From the NCBI GenBank assembly GCA_009702645.1, contig WLHO01000030.1, forward strand, positions 1 through 7,629: a stretch of 7,629 bases of DNA. The letters are read 5' to 3'. The number at the start of each line of letters is the position of its first letter. The stretch's first letter is position 1. The stretch comes from Actinomycetota bacterium. GTDB lineage: Bacteria > Actinomycetota > Actinomycetes > Actinomycetales > Microbacteriaceae. Shown piece by piece: positions 1-7,271 of this stretch. The position numbers and the translations under genes were made by a program. The notes below the pieces were generated by a model. The model was given only the letters and a program-made list of their open reading frames with translations. It ran no database searches and was not told the DNA's origin.

Positions 1-75
1 CACTTAGAGGCTTGGCAGGATTTGCTTTGCATGATGTCTGGCCTTCCACCTGAATCTGGAATCAGCAGAATCTAA
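1..75 (+). CDS. C-terminal end of probable DUF3000 family protein (partial)
   Basis: Frame 1 is open from the window edge to TAA at 73-75 and gives 24 residues, including the stretches LEAWQDLLC and GLPPESG, ending in SRI. A Trp/Leu-rich helix followed by GLPP resembles, from memory, the C-terminus of actinobacterial DUF3000 proteins. In Mycobacterium the DUF3000 gene (Rv2680) lies immediately upstream of the RNase D-like gene (Rv2681) on the same strand, as here. Its function is unknown. The stop codon directly abuts the TTG start of the next gene in the same frame, so the two are probably one operon and translationally coupled. The start lies outside the window. The assignment rests on a short tail plus synteny and is therefore moderate. 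Confidence 0.6.
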   Translation, partial: HLEAWQDLLCMMSGLPPESGISRI

Positions 76-1377
76 TTGTCCGAATCTCCCGTAGCTCCAG
101 AACCTCAAGAGCTTCCGCTTCTGCAAAATCCGCGCGCTAATGTTCACTTCATTACCAATCAAAGCCAACTTGCCGATGTCGTTGCCACCCTTGCATCCTC
201 CAAAGGTTCGATTGCGATTGACGCCGAGCGGGCATCGGGATTCAAATACTCTCAGCGTGCCTATCTGGTTCAACTCAGGGCTGCCGACACAGATATCTTC
301 CTCATCGATCCAGTTGCCACAGCTGAAACAGTTTCTTCAAAAGAATTTGCTGAACTGGCTTCACTCATGAAAGATCGGGAATGGATTCTTCATGCCGCAA
401 CTCAAGATTTGCCCTGTCTAAATGAGATTGGGTTGTATCCAGGAGCCATATTCGATACCGAACTTGCTGGAAGGCTCGCTGGTCAGCCACGTGTTGGTCT
501 AGGTGCACTCACCGAATCACTTCTAAAGTTTCGTCTTGCCAAGGAGCACTCAGCTGCAGATTGGAGCACCAGGCCGCTACCTGATGCTTGGTTGAACTAC
601 GCAGCGCTTGATGTTGATGTGCTTCACGAATTAAAAACTGAAGTAGAGAAGATTCTTTCGCAACAAGGCAAGCTCGAATGGGCTAAGCAGGAGTTTGACG
701 CTCTATTGAGTTTTAGACCCAAACCTCAAAAGTTAGATCGATGGCGCGGCATAACAGGACTGCATAAAGTCCAAGATCGCTCCTCTCTCGAAATTGTCCG
801 GCAGCTGTGGCTATCCAGAGAAGCTCTTGCGCAAAAGATGGACGTTGCACCTGGACGACTGATTCCTGATTCTTCGATTCTGGTGGCCGCTAACGAAAAG
901 CCAAAGACCAGACCTGAGCTTGCGGCCATGAAATCGTTTTCTGGACGTGCCAGTAGGTCTTACTTAGACACCTGGTGGGAAGCAATTCAGTCGGCACATA
1001 AATCAACAGAACTTCCAGCTTTGAAGCCTGAAAAGACCGACGCTCTGCCGAATCACCGAAACTGGATCAATAAATTTCCTGAAGCAGACCGAAGGCTAAA
1101 GTACGCAAAAGCCTCCCTGGTTGAGTTATCGGAGAAGAAGCTAGTCCCGCTAGAGAACTTGTTAACTCCAGAACTTCTTCGTCAAGTTAGCTTTACGCCA
1201 CCAGAGAATCTAACAGTCCAGACGCTTTCCGAGAAGTTGATTCAGCTTGGAGCTAGGCCATGGCAGATTGAACTAACGGCGGGACTGATTGTGGAAGCTT
1301 TTAATCTCGCTGAGACAGCTCCGGCCGATCCGTCAACGGTGAATCTCCCGGAACCGGACGAGCATGAGGAACTCTAG
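76..1377 (+). CDS. rnd: RNase D-like DEDDy 3'-5' exonuclease with HRDC domain
   Basis: This 433-residue protein is predicted to be a cytoplasmic 3'-5' exoribonuclease of the RNase D family, a family that trims 3' ends of tRNA and other structured RNAs. All DEDDy motifs are visible: Exo I D49-x-E51 (IDAER), Exo II with D111 (HAATQDLPCL), and Exo III Y175-xxx-D179 (YAALDV). An HRDC region follows at about 220-310 (DRWRGITGLHK to TWWEAI), then a C-terminal helical domain to about 415 and an acidic, Pro-rich tail. Length is normal for actinobacterial members. The TTG at 76 is chosen because an in-frame TAA lies at 73-75, and no in-frame ATG, GTG or TTG occurs again until M98, past the Exo I motif. 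The SD sequence is weak (GGA at 58-60), so coupling to the upstream gene is likely. The last 77 bp overlap the convergent dxs gene. The substrate in this organism cannot be deduced. Confidence 0.93.
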   Translation: MSESPVAPEPQELPLLQNPRANVHFITNQSQLADVVATLASSKGSIAIDAERASGFKYSQRAYLVQLRAADTDIFLIDPVATAETVSSKEFAELASLMKDREWILHAATQDLPCLNEIGLYPGAIFDTELAGRLAGQPRVGLGALTESLLKFRLAKEHSAADWSTRPLPDAWLNYAALDVDVLHELKTEVEKILSQQGKLEWAKQEFDALLSFRPKPQKLDRWRGITGLHKVQDRSSLEIVRQLWLSREALAQKMDVAPGRLIPDSSILVAANEKPKTRPELAAMKSFSGRASRSYLDTWWEAIQSAHKSTELPALKPEKTDALPNHRNWINKFPEADRRLKYAKASLVELSEKKLVPLENLLTPELLRQVSFTPPENLTVQTLSEKLIQLGARPWQIELTAGLIVEAFNLAETAPADPSTVNLPEPDEHEEL

Positions 1378-3247
1378 AGCCTAGAACTTGCGCGACTATT
1401 TCCCTGGAAATACTTTGTGCGGTAAGACCCACTCGCTCAAGAATCTCATTTCTGGATGCGTGCTCCAAGAACTCATCAGGAAGACCAATTTCGCTCAAGG
1501 CTGTGTCGATCTGTGCTGCGCGAAGATCTTGCCTGACTCGGGTTCCAATACCGCCGACGCGAATACCGTCTTCAATTGTGACAACCAATCGATGCTCTGC
1601 AGCCATCTTTACAATCGAGCCCGGAACAGGAATCACCCATCTCGGATCAACAACTGTTGCACCGATGCCCTGATCGGCGAGCATCTTGGCCACTTGAATT
1701 CCAGTTTCCGCCATTGCGCCAACGGTCAAGATAAGAACATCCTTGGCTGCGCTTTCGTAAATTACATCGACCCCATCTTCGAGTCTTCTGAGTGCTGGAA
1801 GATCGTTAGCAACGGTTCCCTTCGAGAAGCGAACCACTGTAGGAGCATCGTCAATGGCAACCGCTTCAGCCAGTTGCTCTTTGAGTCTTGCTTCATCGCG
1901 CGGTGACGCAATCCGGATACCCGGCACAATCTGCAACATTGCAAGATCCCACATTCCGTGGTGGCTTGCGCCATCCGGTCCCGTGACACCGGCACGGTCA
2001 AGTACAAAAGTGACCCCTGCCTTGTGCAGTGCCACATCCATAAGCACCTGATCAAAGGCACGGTTCATGAATGTGGCGTAGACGGCCACCACTGGATGCA
2101 GGCCACCAAAAGCCATACCTGCTGATGATGCAACCGCGTGCTGTTCGGCGATACCAACGTCAAAAACTCGATCTGGATACTTAGCCGCAAATTTGTGCAT
2201 TCCAACTGGAATCAGCATGGCTGCGGTGATGCCAACCACAGACTGGTTGCGATCTGCTATCTCAACGATTTCGTCAGAAAAAACTGAAGTCCAGCTTTTC
2301 TTACCCGAAGCCTCGATGGATACTCCAGTATCGGGATCAATTTGCCCAACTGCGTGAAATTGATCAGCCTCGTCGCTAACCGCTGGGTCGTAACCTTTGC
2401 CTTTTTGTGTGATGGCGTGAACAATAACTGGGTTGGCGTACTTCTTTGCCTGCTGAAGCGCAGCCTCCATAGCGTGAAGATCGTGTCCATCAACTGGTCC
2501 GATGTACTTCAGGTCAAGGTTTGGAAACATTCCCTTGGGTGCGAAGGATCCAAGCAATCCCTTACCTGCTCCACGCAAAGTGGAGTAGGCCATACGACCA
2601 ACAGTTCCAAACTTGAAAAACACCTTCTTGCTGAATCTGTAAAGACGTCGATAGAACTTCTCCGTACGAATACCGTTTAGATACCTAGCAAGACCGCCGA
2701 TTGTCGGAGCGTATGAACGACCGTTGTCATTGACAACAATCACTAGCTTTCGGTCGTTATCGTCGGTGATATTGTTTAGCGCTTCCCAGGTCATACCTCC
2801 GGTCAGTGCGCCATCTCCAACAACTGCGATCACGTAGCGATCGTTTTGCTCAGTGAGCTTGTAGGCCTTGGCAATTCCGTCGGCCCAGGAAAGAGAGGAA
2901 GAAGCGTGAGAGCTTTCTACAATGTCATGCTCCGACTCTGATCGCTGCGGATAGCCGGCCAGTCCATCCTTTTGACGCAGAGTGTCAAAGTCCTTGCGTC
3001 CAGTCAGAATCTTGTGAACGTAGGACTGGTGACCGGTGTCAAAAATGATGCTGTCGTTTGGTGAGTCAAACACTTTGTGGATGGCAATTGTGGTTTCTAC
3101 CACTCCCAAATTTGGGCCCAAGTGGCCACCAGTTTTGGCAACTTTGGCAATAAGGAATTCTCTGATTTCCTTGGCAAGGTCAAGTAGCTGCTGGTGCGTA
3201 AGGCCCTTCAGGTCCTTGGGCCCGTTAATCGAATCTAGAATTGCCAT
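1301..3247 (-). CDS. dxs: 1-deoxy-D-xylulose-5-phosphate synthase (DXS)
   Basis: DXS condenses pyruvate with glyceraldehyde 3-phosphate, using thiamine diphosphate and Mg2+, to give DXP. This is the first step of the MEP isoprenoid pathway and a precursor for thiamine and pyridoxal phosphate. From the ATG at 3247 the protein is 648 residues, a normal DXS length. Visible signatures are the N-terminal GPxDLK start, H42 in TGGHLGPNLG, the ThDP/Mg motif GDGALTGG (D145) with N173 in VVNDN, the transketolase pyrimidine domain from about 316 with catalytic-type E368 (GIAEQHA), R396 (MNRAFDQ) and H429 (DGASHHG), and the C-terminal transketolase domain at about 494-615. The frame stays open upstream to 3379, but homology begins at MAILDSINGPKDL, so ATG 3247 is preferred. 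A weak GGA lies 6 nt before it. The gene sits 34 nt after acnA and probably shares its transcript. The last 25 codons run antisense through the end of rnd. Confidence 0.97.
   Translation of the reverse strand: MAILDSINGPKDLKGLTHQQLLDLAKEIREFLIAKVAKTGGHLGPNLGVVETTIAIHKVFDSPNDSIIFDTGHQSYVHKILTGRKDFDTLRQKDGLAGYPQRSESEHDIVESSHASSSLSWADGIAKAYKLTEQNDRYVIAVVGDGALTGGMTWEALNNITDDNDRKLVIVVNDNGRSYAPTIGGLARYLNGIRTEKFYRRLYRFSKKVFFKFGTVGRMAYSTLRGAGKGLLGSFAPKGMFPNLDLKYIGPVDGHDLHAMEAALQQAKKYANPVIVHAITQKGKGYDPAVSDEADQFHAVGQIDPDTGVSIEASGKKSWTSVFSDEIVEIADRNQSVVGITAAMLIPVGMHKFAAKYPDRVFDVGIAEQHAVASSAGMAFGGLHPVVAVYATFMNRAFDQVLMDVALHKAGVTFVLDRAGVTGPDGASHHGMWDLAMLQIVPGIRIASPRDEARLKEQLAEAVAIDDAPTVVRFSKGTVANDLPALRRLEDGVDVIYESAAKDVLILTVGAMAETGIQVAKMLADQGIGATVVDPRWVIPVPGSIVKMAAEHRLVVTIEDGIRVGGIGTRVRQDLRAAQIDTALSEIGLPDEFLEHASRNEILERVGLTAQSISREIVAQVLGSRVPHARPVPGDSPLTDRPELSQRD
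1397..1412. repeat. Short perfect inverted repeat just past the rnd stop
   Basis: TATTTCC and GGAAATA form a perfect 7-bp inverted repeat separated by CT, beginning 19 nt after the RNase D stop codon and lying inside the dxs coding sequence. In RNA it could fold as a 6-bp stem with a four-base loop. The stem is AT-rich and is not followed by a T tract on either strand, so it does not qualify as an intrinsic terminator. It could equally be a chance result of the dxs codons in this stretch. Confidence 0.3.
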
Positions 3248-3281
3248 CTTTGTTCCAACTTCTTTGTCGGTGCTTCTATTC

Positions 3282-5963
3282 CTAGGCCGAAACCAGAGAT
3301 CGCAGTACGTACTGCAAGATGCCACCGTGTCTAAAGTAGTCGGCTTCTCCCGGGGTATCAATGCGCAGCACAGCATCAAACTGAACCTCAGCCTTACCGG
3401 CGGCTGAATGAGCTGATGGCTTGGCTGTGACTTTCAGAGTTTTCGGGGTGATGCCGGCATTGAGGGCGTCGACACCTTCAATTTCGAAGATTTCTGTTCC
3501 ATCAAGACCCAAGCTCTCAGCCGAGCTGCCAGCCGGGAACTGCAAAGGTAAAACACCCATTCCAATTAGGTTGCTGCGGTGGATGCGCTCAAAGCTTTCG
3601 GTGATCACGGCTCGGACGCCAAGCAAACTTGTACCCTTTGCGGCCCAGTCTCTTGAAGATCCGGAACCATATTCTTTTCCGGCCAAGATCACAAGTGGTG
3701 TTCCTGCAGCTTGGTAGTTCTGACTTGCGTCATAGATAAACGATTGGGCGCCGTCAGCGGTTGTGAAATCTCTGGTGTACCCACCCTCAACATTGTCAAG
3801 CAACTGGTTGCGAAGACGGATGTTTGCAAACGTTCCTCGAATCATCACCTCGTGGTTTCCGCGACGAGATCCGTAGCTGTTGAAATCAACTCGTGAAACG
3901 CCGTGGTCAGTGAGGTACTTTCCAGCTGGTGAGTCTCCCTTGATCGAACCGGCCGGGCTGATGTGGTCAGTAGTCACTGAATCACCAAGTTTGGCTAGAA
4001 CTCTCGCGCCACTTATGTTGGTGACAGGAGCCGGTTTCATGCTCATACCGTCAAAGTACGGAGGTTTTCTAACGTAGGTTGATTTTGCATCCCACGCGAA
4101 AGTGTCTCCGGTTGGAGTCTTTAGTGACTGCCAACGCTTGTCGCCTTCGAATACGCCCGCATACTGCTTGGTAAACATTCCTGAGTTGATCGATGAGTCG
4201 ATTGTGTCCTGGACTTCTGCAGGAGTCGGCCAGATGTCCTTCAGATAAACCTCAGAACCATCTGATCCTGTTCCCAGCGAGTCCTTTTCAAAATCAAAAT
4301 CCATGGTGCCAGCAAGTGCGTAAGCGATAACCAGCGGAGGTGAAGCCAGGTAGTTCATCTTCACGTCAGGGTTGATGCGGCCCTCAAAGTTTCTGTTTCC
4401 AGAAAGCACCGCTGTCACAGCCAAGTCGTTGGCGTTAACAGCATCGGAGATTTCCTGATCTAGTGGACCAGAGTTTCCAATACAAGTAGTGCAGCCATAA
4501 CCAACAAGCTGGAACCCAAGTGCATCAAGGTCCTTTGTGAGTCCTGACTTGTCGTAGTAGTCGGTGACCACCTTTGAGCCAGGCGCTAGTGAGGTCTTTA
4601 CCCACGGCTTGGCCTTTAGGCCCTTTGCCACTGCTTTTCTAGCCAACAGACCAGCTGCCAACATCACAGATGGGTTTGAAGTGTTGGTGCACGAAGTGAT
4701 GGATGCAATACTCACGTGACCGTGGTCCATTGCAAACTCTTTGCCCTTTACCTGTGCTGGGTTAGATGCGACGTTCGCGTATGCCTTTATGTCCTCTGAG
4801 AACTGTCGCTTGGAGGAAGAAAGTTCAATTCGATCCTGAGGGCGTTTCGGTCCAGCAATAGATGGAACAACAGTTGAAAGGTCCAGCTCTAGGTACTCGC
4901 TGTAGCGAGGCTCAATTGATGCATCGTGCCAAAGACCCTGCGCCTTGCTGTAGGCCTCCACCAGTGCGATCTCTTCTTCGGATCTTCCGGTAAAGCGCAG
5001 GTAATCGAGAGTCACAGAATCAATTGGGAAAATTGCAACAGTTGAACCAAACTCGGGGCTCATGTTTCCAATCGTTGCTCGGTTAGCTAAAGGCACCGAG
5101 GCAACACCAGCTCCGTAGAATTCAACAAACTTGCCAACGACGCCGTGCTTTCGAAGTTGCTGGGTGATGGTTAGAACAACGTCGGTTGCAGTTGCTCCCA
5201 TAGGGATCTGGCCGGTTAGTTTAAATCCAACTACCTTTGGAATCAGCATCGAAACTGGTTGACCCAACATGGCAGCCTCGGCTTCAATACCTCCAACACC
5301 CCAACCAAGCACGCCAAGGCCGTTGACCATCGTGGTGTGTGAATCGGTACCAACGCAAGAATCCGGGTAGGCCTGCAAAACTCCATCAACTTCTCGGGTC
5401 ATCACGGTACGCGCAAGGTATTCAATGTTTACCTGATGGACAATTCCTGTGCCTGGAGGGACCACTTTGAAATCGTCAAATGCCATCTGGCCCCAACGAA
5501 GGAACTGATAACGCTCCGCGTTTCTTTGGTACTCGTACTCCACGTTGCGCTCAAATGCATCAGGAGAACCTGCAACATCGATTACTACAGAGTGGTCAAT
5601 AACTAGTTCCGCGGGAGCAAGCGGATTGATTTTCTTCGGGTCTCCCCCGAGATCAACCATCGCTTCACGCATGGTCGCAAGGTCAACTACACAAGGCACA
5701 CCAGTGAAGTCCTGCATAATCACTCGTGCCGGTGTGAACTGGATCTCGGTGTCTGGCTCTGCCTTAGGGTCCCACTCGATGATCGATTTGATGTGGGAGG
5801 CGGTGACGTTAGCGCCGTCTTCGGTGCGCAAGAGGTTCTCGAGCAGAATCTTTAGGCTGTAGGGCAAGGTCTTGGCATCAAGCTTGGACATGTCAAAGAT
5901 TCGGTATTTCTTACCCGAAACCTCTAGCTCGCGCGCGACTTTGAAACTATCCACCTTGGACAT
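3282..5963 (-). CDS. acnA: Aconitate hydratase, AcnA/IRP1 type
   Basis: Aconitase interconverts citrate and isocitrate in the TCA and glyoxylate cycles using a [4Fe-4S] cluster. The 893-residue protein has the usual length and order of the monomeric AcnA class. Visible are the N-terminal [14 protein letters not shown], substrate-pocket motifs QDFTGVP (Q84-D85), DHS (D123-H124), GTDSHT (D207-S208-H209), cluster ligands C425 ([12 protein letters not shown]) and C491/C494 ([12 protein letters not shown]), then a linker with D666-H667 ([10 protein letters not shown]) and the C-terminal swivel domain with [12 protein letters not shown] around S769-S770-R771. It ends in GGILQYVL, typical of the family. 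ATG 5963 is supported by a strong SD sequence and by the conserved N-terminus. It is preceded by the one structured spacer of the minus-strand cluster and followed 34 nt later by dxs. No expected catalytic residue is missing. Confidence 0.98.
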   Translation of the reverse strand: MSKVDSFKVARELEVSGKKYRIFDMSKLDAKTLPYSLKILLENLLRTEDGANVTASHIKSIIEWDPKAEPDTEIQFTPARVIMQDFTGVPCVVDLATMREAMVDLGGDPKKINPLAPAELVIDHSVVIDVAGSPDAFERNVEYEYQRNAERYQFLRWGQMAFDDFKVVPPGTGIVHQVNIEYLARTVMTREVDGVLQAYPDSCVGTDSHTTMVNGLGVLGWGVGGIEAEAAMLGQPVSMLIPKVVGFKLTGQIPMGATATDVVLTITQQLRKHGVVGKFVEFYGAGVASVPLANRATIGNMSPEFGSTVAIFPIDSVTLDYLRFTGRSEEEIALVEAYSKAQGLWHDASIEPRYSEYLELDLSTVVPSIAGPKRPQDRIELSSSKRQFSEDIKAYANVASNPAQVKGKEFAMDHGHVSIASITSCTNTSNPSVMLAAGLLARKAVAKGLKAKPWVKTSLAPGSKVVTDYYDKSGLTKDLDALGFQLVGYGCTTCIGNSGPLDQEISDAVNANDLAVTAVLSGNRNFEGRINPDVKMNYLASPPLVIAYALAGTMDFDFEKDSLGTGSDGSEVYLKDIWPTPAEVQDTIDSSINSGMFTKQYAGVFEGDKRWQSLKTPTGDTFAWDAKSTYVRKPPYFDGMSMKPAPVTNISGARVLAKLGDSVTTDHISPAGSIKGDSPAGKYLTDHGVSRVDFNSYGSRRGNHEVMIRGTFANIRLRNQLLDNVEGGYTRDFTTADGAQSFIYDASQNYQAAGTPLVILAGKEYGSGSSRDWAAKGTSLLGVRAVITESFERIHRSNLIGMGVLPLQFPAGSSAESLGLDGTEIFEIEGVDALNAGITPKTLKVTAKPSAHSAAGKAEVQFDAVLRIDTPGEADYFRHGGILQYVLRSLVSA

Positions 5964-5969
5964 CTACTA

Positions 5970-5976
5970 CTCCCTT
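5970..5976 (-). promoter_or_regulatory. Strong ribosome binding site of acnA
   Basis: On the minus strand AAGGGAG ends 6 nt before the acnA ATG, a near-ideal Shine-Dalgarno match and the best one in the window. It fixes the acnA start and suggests that acnA initiates independently rather than by coupling to DUF3159. Confidence 0.75.
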
Positions 5977-5984
5977 TATGTACC

Positions 5985-6009
5985 TAGACCCGATGGGTCA
6001 ACAGGTCTA
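5985..6009 (-). promoter_or_regulatory. Nested, competing inverted repeats in the acnA leader
   Basis: In the 58-nt gap before acnA, read on the minus strand, three arms occur in order: TAGACC (6009-6004), GACCC (5999-5995) and GGGTCTA (5991-5985). The third arm can pair with the first (6 bp, 13-nt loop) or with the second (5 bp, 3-nt loop), but not with both. The structure ends 8 nt before the AAGGGAG ribosome binding site. It could be a protein operator, a small RNA switch influencing translation, or chance. No T tract follows on the minus strand, so it is not a standard terminator of the upstream genes. The pairing is directly visible; any function is inferred. Confidence 0.4.
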
Positions 6010-6018
6010 AAAATACCA
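6010..6018 (-). promoter_or_regulatory. Candidate extended -10 promoter element for acnA-dxs
   Basis: On the minus strand TGGTATTTT fits an extended -10 pattern (TG-N-TATTTT). It lies just past the DUF3159 stop and upstream of the inverted repeats, which would place the transcription start at or next to the first repeat arm. No convincing -35 hexamer is seen at 16-18 nt. The call is weak and relies on position in the only spacer of the cluster. Confidence 0.25.
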
Positions 6019-6021
6019 TCC

Positions 6022-6693
6022 CTAGCGAGGCTTTAAAACGGTGGCCCTAAGCATCAGCCAGGTGCAGACAATAACCAGCGCGTATAGCGGTGGCCCCATA
6101 GCCACCCTTGCTGTTGCCAGAAGTTCAGTGTTTCCAGCAAAGTAAAGAGGTAGCTGGACTATGAGTCTCAGGCTAAAAAACCCGACCCAAAAGGCCGTGA
6201 CAGCTGAGTAAATCGTCAAAACCTTCCGGTTCTTGCGCCAGCTCATATCGTGCCCGCGAAGGACCTCAACCAAAACCCCAATGATTGGCCAACGAACCAG
6301 AATTGAAATCAGCAGCACCGATCCATAGACGGCGTTGGTGATAAATCCCGGAATAAAGTAGTCAACGGCTTGTCCGCCTTCTCGAAGAGCAAGCCAAGCT
6401 GCGAATCCAACTGCCAGCGCACCGATCAATGCACTGGAAGCTGATTTTCGAGTGATGAGTCGGTAGAGAATAAACAAAGCTGAGGTTCCCCCAGCCAGTG
6501 CTACCGAGATCAAAGCTTCGCCAGTTAGAGCAAAGCTTGAGCCAAACAAAACACTTGGCAGTATCGTCTCGACAACGCCAAGCCAGCCACCCATTCCGGC
6601 CAGGAGGGACTTGCGATCAAATTGTAAGTTGCCATTTTCGGCGCTCACGCCAAGTCTCTTGGCTGCTGAGTCACGAATCTCCTCATTGGCCAT
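6022..6693 (-). CDS. DUF3159 family integral membrane protein
   Basis: This 223-residue, strongly hydrophobic protein has about six membrane segments, at roughly 36-55, 58-78, 87-104, 113-133, 160-180 and 200-217, preceded by a polar N-terminus of about 30 residues. Motifs typical of DUF3159 are visible: GGWLGVVETILPS near 35-47, RWPIIG at 134-139, a charged loop with SWRKNRK at 151-157, RLIVQLPLY at 176-184 and GPPLYAL at 200-206. Function is unknown; the Mycobacterium counterpart is Rv2693c. The ATG overlaps the stop of DUF3710 by one base (TAATG), with AGAAGG about 10 nt upstream, so translation is coupled. No enzyme or transporter signature is recognised. The conserved WR and RL motifs next to membrane segments might form a functional surface, but this is speculation. 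Confidence 0.9.
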   Translation of the reverse strand: MANEEIRDSAAKRLGVSAENGNLQFDRKSLLAGMGGWLGVVETILPSVLFGSSFALTGEALISVALAGGTSALFILYRLITRKSASSALIGALAVGFAAWLALREGGQAVDYFIPGFITNAVYGSVLLISILVRWPIIGVLVEVLRGHDMSWRKNRKVLTIYSAVTAFWVGFFSLRLIVQLPLYFAGNTELLATARVAMGPPLYALVIVCTWLMLRATVLKPR

Positions 6694-7271
6694 TAGGAAA
6701 TTACCTTCTTGGCCGCTGCTGGAGCAGTTAGTTGAAGCAATTCCTTTGGCGGCATCGGGCTCACGCCTCGCATAACAACAACTGATCGAAAAATGTCAAT
6801 CATGTAGGTCATGGCCAAAGTATCTGCAAGAGCCAAACCAGAAATGACTCCTCGAAGGAACCACTTGGGTCCATCCACTCCAATGAACTTGGCTAATCTG
6901 AATCCACCATCTCGGGTCGGTATCTGAGCGTTTAGCTCAGGACCCAGTGGCCCAACCACAGTTTCGGTCTTTCCGTTTTGAGCTTGAATCGACTGATCAA
7001 GCGTTGCTCTAATTTCGTGCCAGATTCCCTCACTGGCTGGTGCACTGAAAGCCTGCAGCTGGATTGATGAGCCTTTGTGATCAATAGTCAGGGCAACAAT
7101 TCGACTGGATGCCTCCTCGACTTCTAGCTTTAGAGTGACATCTTCCCGAATTGGAACTTGTAGCGCACCGAAATCAACGGATGGCTTTAGCTGAATAACC
7201 TCAGCTGAATCAAACGGGCCAGCAGTGACCCGATCGACGGGTGCTGATTTGGATTTTCCGTACTCGAGCAT
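6693..7271 (-). CDS. DUF3710 family cytoplasmic protein
   Basis: A soluble 192-residue protein without signal peptide or membrane segment. Conserved DUF3710 features appear in order: GPFD (18-21), a DFGALQVP strand (33-40), LQAFSAPAS (72-80), IWHEIR (83-88), GPLGPEL (107-113), FIGVDGPKWFLRG (129-141) and VVVMRGVSPMPPKELL (164-179). Function is unknown; the family is typical of Actinobacteria and usually follows dut. The ATG at 7271 immediately follows the dut stop in the same frame (TAA|ATG), so no longer start is possible and translation is probably coupled; no clear SD is seen. The protein lacks the long acidic N-terminal extension I associate with many family members. In Mycobacterium an OB-fold gene lies between this family and DUF3159; here they overlap directly. 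Confidence 0.9.
   Translation of the reverse strand: MLEYGKSKSAPVDRVTAGPFDSAEVIQLKPSVDFGALQVPIREDVTLKLEVEEASSRIVALTIDHKGSSIQLQAFSAPASEGIWHEIRATLDQSIQAQNGKTETVVGPLGPELNAQIPTRDGGFRLAKFIGVDGPKWFLRGVISGLALADTLAMTYMIDIFRSVVVMRGVSPMPPKELLQLTAPAAAKKVIS

Noticed and set aside
4..273. 89-codon open frame on the minus strand at the left edge
   Set aside because: It is antisense to the DUF3000 end and the RNase D Exo I region, with no recognisable motif.
1397..1412. Intrinsic terminator for rnd or dxs
   Set aside because: The inverted repeat is AT-rich and lacks a following T tract on either strand; it lies within dxs coding sequence.
1388..1906. 172-codon open frame on the plus strand just after rnd
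   Set aside because: It is entirely antisense to dxs, whose conserved DXS motifs prove the coding strand. The translation is Cys/Asn-rich with no recognisable domain, as expected of a shadow frame.
3248..3379. Upstream extension of dxs by 44 codons into acnA
   Set aside because: The added residues show no similarity to DXS, overlap the conserved acnA C-terminus, and the family start motif begins exactly at the ATG at 3247.
5545..5862. 105-codon open frame on the plus strand
   Set aside because: It is antisense to the highly conserved N-terminal part of acnA and is a Ser/Thr-rich shadow frame.
5979..6000. -35/-10 pair TTGACC and TACATA in front of acnA
   Set aside because: The hexamers are only 13 nt apart, too close for a normal sigma-70 type promoter, and TACATA would place the start within the ribosome binding site.
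5985..6009. Iron-responsive element or known riboswitch upstream of acnA
   Set aside because: There is no CAGUGN-type loop with a bulged C, and the leader is too short for the known riboswitch classes. Only simple competing stems are visible.
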